Assembly: GCA_001414485.1 (NCBI GenBank)
Contig: LLEY01000194.1
Location: forward strand, 43,410-107,409
Reading direction: 5' to 3'
DNA: 64,000 bases
Source: Calycina herbarum
Taxonomy: Eukaryota > Ascomycota > Leotiomycetes > Helotiales > Pezizellaceae
Shown here in pieces: positions 12,801 through 23,138 of this stretch. Position 1 is the stretch's first letter. Every line of letters starts with the position of its first letter. The translations under genes were made by a program, and so were the position numbers. Under the pieces are notes generated by a model. It saw only the letters and a list, made by a program, of their open reading frames with translations. It had not been told where the DNA came from and did not search any database.

Positions 12801-13081
12801 TACGGATCTTTGCAGTTGTGGGGAAAAGAAGAAGCGATAGAAACTCAGGCGCTACCGAGGCAAACGAAAGAGTCATGGGCATGGACCATCCACAAACGTT
12901 GGCTATCAGATATAATCTCGCCTCCAATTTGAAATCGCAAGGCCGGAACGAAGAGTCTTTACATTTATTCACCAAGGTTCAACAACAGATGCACCGAGTA
13001 TTAGGACCTGAACACCCCAACACCCAAAAAGCGACGATAGAGTTAGCGGGACTGGCAAGGGAAAACAATGGAAACTTCTAG
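9824..13081 (+). pseudogene. Decayed protein kinase - TPR (kinesin light chain-like) gene
   Basis: Coding fragments of one former protein lie in order in shifting frames. An N-terminal piece begins MSNFKSTLKKLRVEATDHSW (9824-10006) and the next fragment contains EIESGKKIFTVLV. The kinase domain has the glycine loop IGAGSFGTVHK (about 10267). A still good intron follows at 10349-10400 (GTAGGT, GCTAATG, AAAAAG). The catalytic loop HHDLRPKNIL, the ADFG motif and APEC come next. A middle region resembles the second kinase-like half seen in fungal HeLo/kinase proteins (LHKTLTSSNIAFF). TPR_12-type repeats then cover about 12240-13081 (GPEHPQTLATKSNL, GPEHPNTQKA). Frame breaks lie near 10003, 10110, 10928, 10985, 12230 (a T6/A7 run), 12345 and 12850. 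The breaks at 10928 and 10985 compensate, and the short stretch between them reads AEVATYMV. At least seven lesions make a functional product unlikely. Such kinase/TPR proteins are related in architecture to fungal NLR-like signalling proteins; the role here is inferred only. Confidence 0.8.
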
Positions 13082-13669
13082 TATTAGTTACTGAGCGAAA
13101 GAAAATTTATCCAACGGTGTATTTAATACACTTTTCCTAGTTATAGTTCAGTTTTTTATATCTTACTTTAGCGGTGATGGATGCCAATATATTACAAGCA
13201 TTTATCTTACCACGTCACAAGTCTTGAGTATCTTTAAGGGGACTCAATGCGTTTTGGGTAAGAGAAATATGTCTTGTCTTCAAGGCTCGATTGCTCTCCA
13301 GAGTCTAAACTAGGACTAGTCCAATTGAGGGTTTCTTAGAAGCACCACGTTCAGGTGCATGAGTCTCGGCCTTCCTTGCAGTGACATCGAGAAATGGACT
13401 TTCAAAATTTGTTGAAAAGATAGGTGTTGGCAGGTTACCGTGCCACCGTGGTCATGCAAACTCTTGGGGAGTTTCCTGAACTTGGTAGGCAGGGAGATAA
13501 AATGAAGAAAGAGGAGTTTGAGGAAATAGAGAACGGGGAGGTGGCGTCTCAAAAATATCTCTTGGAAGGAGTGGATTTCGCGAATATAAGACAGAAAGAG
13601 AGGGAATTAATACAAATAGAAAGGGTGCGACTTTCTTCACCAACCCTCCCAACATAGTGCAACTTTCAT

Positions 13670-13712
13670 TCAAATTTCCAAATTATCCAGCTAGGATAAT
13701 TTGGAAATTTGA
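13670..13712. repeat. Perfect 19-bp inverted repeat (hairpin), 5-base loop
   Basis: The left arm TCAAATTTCCAAATTATCC (13670-13688) is exactly complementary to GGATAATTTGGAAATTTGA (13694-13712) around the loop AGCTA. It is AT-rich. It lies about 0.6 kb after the pseudogene and 65 bp before a MITE copy. It could be a very short fold-back element or a strong RNA hairpin; no function is shown. Confidence 0.85.
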
Positions 13713-13777
13713 TGTTTGGCAGGAAATGAAGTCTCACGATTCGTACACTTTATCTGCATGATGTTATACTACCCAAG

Positions 13778-13987
13778 CTCGGATGCACAGTAAAAGCGGC
13801 AGTAAATTTCAGGTTTGTACCTGCTTACCGAGCCTACCTAGCTCGTTGTTCCAACTTTTCAAGGTGAGTTGAGTAAGTTATCCTAAATACTTGTAACAAT
13901 CAACTTAATATGTCCCAATTATCTAGATCAATACTTGTTATTGTGCTGTATGATTGGATCAACGAGGTATTTATTGTCCACCAGGAG
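13778..13987. repeat. MITE-like element, copy 3
   Basis: The left end CTCGGATGCACAGT is followed by AAAAGCGGCAGTAAAT, then GGTTTGTACC and CTCGTTGTTCCAAC. The right end is ATTTATTGTCCACCAGGAG, in which about 15 bases of the terminal repeat (the GCCGCTTTT part) are missing. The length is 210 bp, like copies 5 and 6. Flanking bases CCAAG and AAGCC do not form a clean duplication. Confidence 0.65.
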
Positions 13988-14387
13988 AAGCCGATTTCCG
14001 AGTTTTGTGCTAAGCGAGGGTGAGGGGAGGATGCGGGGTCTAAAAGAAATACATCATTGGACGTTTACGGAGATCCGTAGATTCCATATCTCGGCATCTC
14101 ATTATTAAAAACGGCATTTGATTTGATCAGAACCTCATGGTCCGACAATCCCGGTTCATTAATAATCTGCAAGCAAAAATGTACAGTCACAAGCTATGAC
14201 GTTCACGTGGTTGTGGCAACATGTCGCATACCAAGCACATATTTTAGAGTTCAACTATCCAAACACGAATCTTCTTAAGTAGGGTAGATTTTGTTTCAGT
14301 TTCTTTTCATATACTTGTTCTTCCTTTCCCATTTTATTGCTGCTCACCAATAGAAATAATTTTTTTTCTACTCATCTTATCTTTTCA

Positions 14388-15289
14388 ATGGCTCCCGTCA
14401 TTTGGGGTTTAGATCTCAAAGAGATACAATGGTCAAAATTCAAGAGTTCGGATATGTTTACTGCTGAGTATCATCTTCGAAGCACAAAAATGATCGTCTA
14501 CCAAATAGCCATGATTTTCATGGTAGTTTCCGAATCTGTTGGTACTGCAGCATTATCCGGTAGATACCTCCCCCGGCCATCTATAAATTCCGTTGTCTCC
14601 TAACCTTTACATTCCCAGATTATGTGGACCAACAAGATGGAGTCTCCACACGAAGCCAGGCCAGAGCTATGGTGCAAAATAACGACATAATTGCGGTGTT
14701 CTCATACAACATATTCATCGGCATTGCAGTTGCTACTATCTTTGGTTCAGGGTTCTTTTTCGATCTTTTCTGGCCGGAAAGGAAGGAGATTGCAGCTGTT
14801 CGACTCGCATGGAAGATTTCCGCTGTGGTGGTATCTTTTATGGCGCTGGCTGATCTCATTGCCATGACAGTTCGTCTCATAATCAATTTCTTGGCCACGG
14901 ATTCAGTGCTGATATTCTTGAACTAGGTTATAATTGCAACAAGAAGGGCGTACATCACGGGAGTCTCGGAATCAGAAGCAGAGTTTTATTTCCGCCAAAA
15001 TGGACCCCCGAATCCAATTTACAGGAAGAATGCATATTGTATTGCTTCAGTGGTTATTGGGTGGTTGGGTGTTATAGGTTCTTTCGCCAGGTAAGTCAAT
15101 AATTGGTTTCTCATTGTTTGTGTCAAGTACTGACATCTGTTGAATAGCGCTTTTGTGATGTGGATATCCATCAATCACGACGAGATACATGGTCCCAGGT
15201 CTTCGAAGTTCCAAACAAAAGACGAAGTTAAAAATGATCAACCACAGGTCGATGAGACAGGAGCTGGGGCAGTTCTAGATCCTGTTTAA
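14388..15289 (+). CDS. Four-span membrane protein of unknown function
   Basis: Exons are 14388-14559, 14619-14869, 14927-15090 and 15148-15289, giving 242 residues. The introns are 57-59 nt. The third exon junction uses GTTCGT as donor; joining there gives a continuous membrane helix, reading AMTVIIATRRAYITG. Four hydrophobic segments are visible. The first starts around MIVYQIAMIFMVV, the second around IAVFSYNIFIGIAVATIFGS, the third spans the exon 2/3 junction, and the fourth runs from ASVVIGWLGVIGSF into exon 4. The C-terminal tail (about 45 residues) is polar and probably cytosolic. There is no signal peptide apart from the first span. The layout resembles small tetraspan proteins common in Pezizomycotina, but I recognise no named family. 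Neighbours give no clue. Confidence 0.7.
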
Positions 15290-15968
15290 GATGTAAGAGT
15301 ACTGGTAAAAATACCCCTGATAAAGATAGAAAAATTTACCTGTCAATGGCCTGAAAAACAACCCTTCATAAGCGAGCCTTGGTAGTCTGACATCCTGGTG
15401 GCCATGGGTAGAATACTAGTAGAAACTCATGGAGTCTACTTGGAGCGTGCTAAAATGACGAAACTGAGAAGGAAAAGAAAGTCACTATCACTCGAAGAGA
15501 ACAAACCCTTTCTTATCTAAACTGGTTCTCTTCTACTAGCAAGAGCTTCAGTACTTCTTCTGAGAACATTCTCACCTTCCTATATCGACTTATTGATGCA
15601 GTAAACAAAAGCTTTACTAGGCCTGGTATTGACATCGTCGATTCGCTTCTCACAAATAACTTCGTCAAGTGGTTCCCCTCCAGCCGCCTCCAAAATCTAT
15701 TCAACACTCCAAAGATGACATCTGGCTACCAATCGACGGTACCTAGGCTTAGGTACCATGGCCACTTCACATTTTGTTTTCTCAAGTTTCGTAACTTTCA
15801 GTCATTATTCGTAATGCATCATTTTATTTTACATTGACCCATGTCTCTTTTATGACTTGATTTTGGATGTTATCATTCCATTCCCTACCAAGCTCCATCC
15901 ATGAAGTACGCACTTAGAAGTCGTGTGCAATAACCTTCTATAAATCCTAGCCACACCCTCTATCCCTC
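15290..15968. other. Convergent intergenic region
   Basis: Lies between the ends of the membrane-protein gene and hul5. It has only one short frame on the minus strand (15513-15707) without similarity, and no repeat or RNA gene was seen. Confidence 0.5.
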
Positions 15969-18900
15969 TTAACTAAGATCGAAGCCAGCCCCTGAATTAA
16001 CAGCATAGAGTAATTTCTGCTTCAGAACCCCAATCGTGGTATACATCGGCAACTTGAGCAAGTTTACACACGTACTAGTACTAGGCAACCTTGTCTCATC
16101 GCTTCCAGCATCCCGAATACTAAATCGCGGATTTAACTGCGAAAAGCCCAACAAAGGAGCTCTCGGCGTCGAAGTGACGTACTTCAGCACCTTGCGTCGA
16201 TCCGAATCGTCGAGATTCTTCATAACCCGCCAGAACATCTGGATGGTAGTGTGCTCCATACCATCATCCCCAATTTGATAAACGCCTCCGTATTGTGTGT
16301 TTTCTCGCAGATTTTCAACGTCGATTTCAGACGAGTCACCGCCAACGAGAGTTTGAAGCTCGGATTGGTTGAACATGGAAAGCCAAGTTGGCTTGATGAT
16401 TTCACCAAGACCTTTCAGGAAAGCCTGGGTTTGTTGGTAGGGCTGAACTTGAAGACGATGTCGAGCGACATAAGATATATAGAGGGTTCTGTTTTCATTT
16501 GTGACAGGAATGTTGGAACCATTGGGCATCAAATCTCTTGTAATGGTTTGTGTGGGCTCTCCCGGTGGTGATATGGTGTCCGTGATTGTGAAATCGAGAG
16601 AAAAATCTTCAACATTTCCAGGATAGTTCTTTAGTTTCAGTAGACCTTGGTACAGGCTTTCGTCGAGATCGCGCAAGTCATTGATGTTGGCACGATATCC
16701 TGATTCTGAGCCGGCAGCACCAGCGGCAGCCCACTTCAAGAGGAAGAACCCGGCAAACCCAATATCGATTAGGATACCCTCGTACAGGCATTTCCCAACA
16801 ACTCGACCAAGAAATTCATAACGTCTCAGAACTTCCGCAATGTTCTCTCGCCATTCGAGTGAACCCTCAATCAGTCCTATCTTTCTCAGCCGTTCCCGTC
16901 GCTCATCAACGGCTGAAGGATTGGGATATAGAAGATTTTGGTCGTTGGAGATGAACCACTTTGGACCATCCTCCCCTCGAAATGCTTCATTTGTGACGCT
17001 GGTCAGGAACTCTTTGGTCACACCACCTCCATCAATCCCTGCCTCGACGGTATCAAATTGATCTACAAAAGTAATCTGTATGGGCTCTTTGAGACCCTCA
17101 CCTAGCTCAAAAAATTGCTCATATGCATCCTCGAAAACTTGGTTTCTCCGGATTTTGGCATGATGTCTTCCTAGGAGTTCGCGTGCAGACCCTCTTCCAG
17201 GCCTGGAAGACATATGCGACTGCTGAACTATGGACATGCGCCATATGTCAGGATCAACATTCCCATCTCTTCTGCGTGTCTGATCGAGGAGAACAAACTG
17301 GCGAAATATCTGTACACGAGTTTCGAAAGGTATGACAAAAGGCATGTTCTGCAATACCTCCAGCCTTGGGCCGATAGCAGCAAGTGCCTTCTTCCGAGTA
17401 GCTTTTTGTTGTTGCCTCCTCATGGCTTCAATTGCCATCACTCGCCGTGGTCTTCCCATACCGACAAGCCCCATTTCGCTCCTACTTTCTTGTGATGGCT
17501 CAAATCCACTATCATCATCATCATCGCCATCCTCACCAACTTGGTGTTGTCTCTCTTCCTCCAAGACCACAGATGGAATGAAGCCTTCCATGTCGAATCG
17601 TGAGGTCATGAGCCAATGTCCCTTTGGAAGGAAACGTCGTCTCGAGTCCCGTTCGTAGAGCATGCGCATTACACCTGTCACGATCGTTCTCACGTAATCG
17701 AAAGTCATACCAGCGATACCAGCAAATGGTCGATTAGCCACACCCTTCGGAGCTTCTTCCGTTCGTTTGGACTGGAAAATGCTTGTACTTGCCGTACCAA
17801 AGTAGGACCCAAGCCCACCTTCCACAATTTGCTGGCCGCCGTCAGATAGCTCACCAGCGTTGTAATACGTTGTAAATGCCAAATTTTTCAAGAATATGGT
17901 GAGACGCATGACATCCTCGAGGGGAAGCGCACTGGCACGAATCCGAGAGGTGCGAGAATTTTCTTGACCAAATTCCGATTGGCTTCCTGTGAGAAATTCA
18001 TCATCATCGGTAAATCGAAGCACAAATGTGTAAAGCTCGAGAAATAGCAGGATCGTGCGCCATTCTCGATCCGTGATTGCGTCAGCGGGTGCGGAAGAGG
18101 CTGATGTCTTCTTCTGAGGTCGGAGGATCGACAGAGCAGCTTTGGAGTCTGCTCTTATCGTGGCAAATGTATTTGTTTTGCTCATAGCTTGCCAGAAGAA
18201 CTTTAAAGAAGGCATTTCATTTCCGGCCGAAGTTGAGATGGAGCCAAGGTATAACCACATTCGTATTTCATCGCCACGACGTGGAAATATTCTCAGAAGG
18301 GTGAGTGCAAAACTGGCAAGTAAGCTTGCATCTTCCTCGCTCTCCGAAGAAGCTTTCACGTTATCGAGGTTGAATTTAGCTAGTAAGCCAGTAATACTAG
18401 CTTGATTGACCAAAGATAAAAGCTCATTCTTGATGAATTCGGGTAAAGGTGGGATGACTTCCCCATCAGAATCTTCAGCGCTGGATTCCTGCATTATCTC
18501 CGGGTCCGCGGCATCAACCCGACCTACAATGTCGTTGGCTGAAGATGATAATTGGATTGACAATGCCCTCAAGAAATTTGGTTCTTGGCCATCTCGCTGT
18601 TGCAATCTATGCAAACAGATGAAATGTACCAAAAGCCAGAGTCTAGCTTCATTTTGAATTTCAAAGGAGGAATTGGTAAACTCCCGCACCAGTGCTGCGG
18701 ACACCAAACCAACATCTGTAACGGCTGCGAGTTTATCTAAACTCCCCAGGATTGTTGACAGGTTCGGAGTAGTTAAAAAATTCAAAGCAAAAGCTGAATA
18801 GGCAGCAAGCAGTTCTTCACCTACAGGGATGTTAGTGCAAGGTAACAAACAGTAGTTGAAAATGACATATAGCAAAGAATCTTACCTTTACCCAACTCCA

Positions 18901-19609
18901 CATGCTGCACCAACGGTATTTTAATAGCAGCGAAAATCAACTCCTTGTCTTTGTTTCCTGCCGCGGACTTCGAGCAGAGGTCGGATAGGTAGGTGTAATA
19001 AGCCTTGCTTATTGGTGGAAAACACTGGGGGTTTCGGTCAATGATGGTGACAAGAAACTGTAATAAAGTGGAGTGATATTGAGGTAGTAGACTATATGCG
19101 AAGTTAGTATTGTATGTTTGATTATATTCGGGTACCATCTACCTTTGGAGAGCGTGTAGAGTAACATGTGCTAATCGCTTGAGCAAAGGGTGGATTTCTG
19201 GAAGGCCCAAGAACATCTCACAACCCGCATTGTATATCTTCTGGCTTAAAATTACCATTCTTTCAATATCATCTGGCCGCCGGGGATTGAAAAATGCCAC
19301 TACAAGCTTCGATTGTTCAACCAAGACCGCGCCGGAATCCGAGGGACTCTGTGACTTTTGGTTTCTCTCGTCCCATATTCTCCTTCTCGAATCTGCCAAC
19401 TCAGTCCGTACTCGATGCCCCCGCCATGTCTTTTGTATCCGCTTCGAGGCATTTAATCGATCGCGTTCTTGCTGACGCTGCTGCCTTTCTTGTTGGGCGT
19501 TCGCCACGGTATTCTGGGTCCCGGAGACAGCTGCAAAGGGATTCGCATTTTGGCCGGAGAGATTAACTTGGCGGGGACGGCGAGAGCTGCCACTGAAGTT
19601 CTGAAACAT
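15969..19609 (-). CDS. hul5: HECT-domain E3 ubiquitin ligase, Hul5/UBE3C type
   Basis: In yeast Hul5 is a proteasome-associated ligase that extends ubiquitin chains and helps clear misfolded proteins. Exons on the minus strand are 19609-19143, 19091-18886 and 18820-15969; introns are 51 nt (TACTAAC branch) and 65 nt. The product is 1,174 residues. An N-terminal IQ-like motif, SKRIQKTWRGHRVR (about 55-70), is characteristic of the Hul5/UBE3B/UBE3C branch. The C-terminal HECT domain (last about 380 residues) has the GIDGGGVTKEF motif. The catalytic Cys is in TSTCVNLLKLP (Cys1142), and the protein ends 32 residues later, as is normal. An acidic stretch of Asp near the middle (about 17510-17530) precedes the domain. 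The gene is divergent from pab1 with 1.1 kb between starts. Confidence 0.95.
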
Positions 19610-20728
19610 TCTGGGGGATCGTTATTTCAGTCCAGTGTGTTTGATGCCAGAACGCTCCCTAACAGCTTCAACTTCGTTCGGTATATGTCCGATATCCCAG
19701 ATGACTATCAAAGTGCAAAAGACATGCCGGGGATGAGACAGTTTGACAAAAATGAAAGGGAAAGTAGAGTGGTAAAGTTTGGAGAAATGGTAGGTTTATT
19801 TGAGAGGATGGAGGTACCTGAGCTTCGAAATGTTTCTGTGGTTTGCGACGTGCAGCCTGGTGGATTACACATGTAGAAGGCGGAGAGGCAGCCTCTGGCA
19901 GCCTTCTGGTAGGTACTAGGTAAAGCGGCGTGGGTTCAGGTTTGCCCCTCCACTCCTTCCACTCCTTCCACCTGCAGCATAATCTCAGCTTACCTACGAC
20001 ATTACAGAACTTTAGAATAATGATTTATTTCACCTTAGATACAAACTAGGATTTAATATGTTCATAAATTTAAATAAAAATGACATGTTATTCACCGCAC
20101 GAGAGCGGATTATTGTATCAAAATGTTCAATGGATTCAAAGCCAGCGCCGCTTAAATGACTCTCATTGGCTCCCTTGTTTGCCTAAGCCCTAAGGCAACT
20201 ACAAGTACAGCCTTGCGAGCCGCGCCTTCCCCCATTGGGAGCCACAAATTTCAAAAAAAGGCGGTTTGCTTTGTCGCGATTTGCACTTTCTTTCTCTCAT
20301 CCAACACCACCATCACAACCATTGACTGCGGACCAAGTACGATTCTTCGTGCTTTTTTCGTTCTTCTCGCCCCCTTTCTTTCAGAAAAGCCTCTCCCAGA
20401 GAACCAAAAAAACTTGAAAACCCAATAAAAACCTCACGTTCTTGATTGACCTCGAGATCGCTCCTATCGACCGACCTCTTCCACCTACCTTTACGACCTC
20501 TACCTCGCGCACCTCACCCTCCTCAGTCCTGTACAGCGAAAATTCTGTTGGACTTCTAACTTCTTTCTCCCAACATCTCAACGTAATAGGCAAGTTGCTC
20601 ACTTTTCTTGGTCGGGAGCGGTCGCGAGACCAATTTCCCAGAAATTACCCACCACCACCCCATCGCATGATCGCGAGATGGAGACAACCGGCTAACATCT
20701 CGATAGCATCATCGCATTTACTCTCAAG
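19610..20728. promoter_or_regulatory. Divergent promoter region hul5 / pab1, with A-rich pab1 leader
   Basis: Carries both promoters. From about 20240 the sequence becomes C/T-rich, as in leaders of highly expressed fungal genes. An A-rich tract (20405-20431, with A runs of 7, 4 and 5) lies about 300 bases before the pab1 start. Yeast and animal PABP mRNAs have A-rich leaders used for autoregulation, so this one may do the same. A possible leader intron is GTACGA (20337) to TTTCAG (20384); it lacks a clear branch site. Confidence 0.4.
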
Positions 20729-23138
20729 ATGTCTGCAGCTACCGCTACCCCAGCTGTCGATCAGCTCGCTGCCGATTTGAACAACACGTCCTTGAATGGA
20801 GGTGAAGCAAACGGCGCCCCTGCCCTCAACACCGATGTCACCAACAATGCCTCCGAGGATCCTGATACGGCTGGCCCTACCCCAAGCTCCGCTGCTCCTC
20901 ACCCACAAGCCTCTGCTTCCCTCTACGTTGGAGAGCTTGACCCATCCGTCACCGAAGCTATGCTCTTCGAGCTCTTCTCCCAAATCGGCTCCGTTGCCTC
21001 AATCCGTGTCTGCCGTGATGCAGTCACCCGTCGTTCCCTGGGATATGCCTATGTCAATTACAACACTACCTCGGATGGTGAGAAGGCTTTGGAGGAACTC
21101 AACTACACTCTCATCAAGGGCCGTCCTTGCCGTATCATGTGGTCCCAGCGTGATCCTGCCCTCCGAAAGACTGGTCAAGGCAATGTCTTCATCAAGAACT
21201 TGGACACCGCCATTGACAACAAGGCTCTCCACGATACATTTGCTGCGTTTGGTAACATTTTGAGTTGCAAGGTTGCTCAAGATGAGTCTGGTGCTTCCAA
21301 GGGCTACGGATTCGTCCACTACGAGACTGACGAGGCTGCTAGCCAAGCTATTAAGCACGTCAATGGTATGTTGTTGAACGAGAAGAAGGTCTTCGTCGGC
21401 CACCACATCCCAAAGAAGGACCGACAAAGCAAATTTGAGGAGATGAAGGCAAATTTCACCAACATCTATGTCAAGAACATCCCCGTCGAGGTCACCGACG
21501 AGGAGTTCCGTGCCCTCTTTGAGAAGTTTGGAGACGTCACTTCCGCATCCCTTGCCCGTGAGCAAGAGACTGGCAAGAGCCGTGGTTTCGGATTCGTCAA
21601 CTTCATCAATCACGAGCATGCCGCTACCGCCGTTGATGACTTGAACGGAAAGGACTTCAAGGGTCAAGACCTTTATGTCGGCCGCGCACAAAAGAAGCAC
21701 GAGCGTGAGGAGGAACTCAGAAAGTCTTACGAGGCCGCACGCATTGAGAAGGCATCAAAATACCAAGGTGTCAACCTCTATGTCAAGAACCTTGACGACG
21801 ATGTTGATGATGACAAGCTTCGTGATCTCTTCACTCCTTTCGGTGCCATCACCTCAGCCAAGGTCATGCGTGACTCTGCTGCTGAGACTGCCGAGGCCGA
21901 GAAGAAGGAAGAGGAGAAGAACAAGGAGAACAAGAAGGACTCCTCTGATGGTGAGGCCTCTGAAGAGAAGGGAGAGGAGAAGAAGGACGCCACCAAGTCC
22001 GAGAAGCGCACTTTGGGCAAGAGCAAGGGTTTTGGATTCGTCTGCTTTAGCAACCCTGATGAGGCTACCAAGGCTATTGCTGATATGAACCAAAACATGG
22101 TCAACGGCAAGCCTTTGTATGTTGCACTCGCCCAACGAAAGGACGTCCGAAAGGGCCAACTCGAGGCAAGCATTCAAGCTCGCAACCAAATCCGAATGCA
22201 ACAAGCCGCCGCCGCTGCAGGTATGCCACAGCAGTACATGCAGGCTCCAATGTTCTATCCTCCTGGCCAACAACCTGGCTTTATCCCACAAGCTGGTGGC
22301 CGTGGTATGCCATTCCCTCCCCAGGCTGGTATGCAACTTCCTGCCCAAGGTGGACGTCCAGGCCAATTTGCTGGTGGATTCCCACCTCAAGCTGGTCGTG
22401 GTGGCCCAGGTCTCCCACAAATGCCACCAAACATGTATGGTATGCCAGGTCAATTCCCTGCTGCACAATACGGACAACAAGGTAGCCCACAATTCGCCGC
22501 TGCCATGCAACAAGCCCAAGCCGCTCTTCAGGCTGGTGGCCGTGGTGGACCAGGTGCTCGACCAATGCAAATTCCAGGTATGCCACCAAACATGGTTGGT
22601 ATTCCAGGCGCCGCTCAACAAGGCATGCCAGGTTTCCCACAAGGTGGTAGACAAGGTGGTATGGCCGGACGTGCTCCCCAGGGTGCTCGTCCAGGACAAT
22701 ACCCAGGTGGTTTCCCTCCCCAGGCTGGTCGTGGCATGCCTCCTCAGCCTTCAGGTATGGCTCAACCAGGCGTTGAGGGTGGTGTTCCATCTGTTTTGGC
22801 CCAACAACTCGCATCTGTCAGCCCATCCCAACAAAAGCAAATCCTTGGAGAGGCACTTTTCCCAAAGATTTCGGTCATGCAACCAGAATTGGCCGGAAAG
22901 ATTACCGGCATGTTGTTGGAAATGGAGAATGGAGAGTTGGTCAACCTGTAAGTTTTGAATGCCATGCTTATACCGCTATATATGCTAACCCCTATTTAGC
23001 ATCGAAGATGATTCTGCTCTCCGCGCAAAGGTTGATGAGGCTCTCAATGTTTATGACGAGTATGTAAAGAACAACAAGGGCGACGAGGCTGAAGGTGCAG
23101 AGGCGAAGGAAGGCGAGAAATCCGAGGAGAAGGCTTGA
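20729..23138 (+). CDS. pab1: Poly(A)-binding protein Pab1
   Basis: Binds mRNA poly(A) tails in cytoplasm and nucleus, and links tail length to translation initiation (eIF4G) and deadenylation. Exons are 20729-22947 and 23000-23138, with a 52-nt intron (GTAAGT, GCTAAC); the product is 785 residues. Four RRMs are visible at about 64-141, 152-229, 245-322 and 348-475. RNP motifs include SLYVGEL, NVFIKNL, NIYVKNI and NLYVKNL, with GYAYVNY, GYGFVHY, GFGFVNF and GFGFVCF. RRM4 is split by a Lys/Glu-rich insertion (about 388-430) between its RNP2 and RNP1. A Pro/Gln/Gly/Met linker with repeated GGRGGPG- and PPQAGRG-like units (about 500-690) leads to the MLLE domain (about 700-775), which binds PAM2 peptides. 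Codon use is strongly C-ending, in line with high expression. The intron lies inside the MLLE coding region. Confidence 0.97.

Larger units (their letters stand above)
13082..14387. other. Intergenic region with hairpin and MITE copy
   Basis: Holds the 3' flank of the pseudogene, a perfect inverted repeat at 13670-13712 and MITE copy 3 at 13778-13987. An open frame at 13424-13657 rich in Glu/Lys has no similarity that I recognise and is not called. The last 100 bases before 14388 are pyrimidine-rich leader of the membrane-protein gene. Confidence 0.5.

Noticed and set aside
21854..22699. Long antisense frame of Ser/Thr/Trp within pab1
   Set aside because: A shadow of the codon-biased repetitive Pro/Gln/Gly coding region on the other strand.
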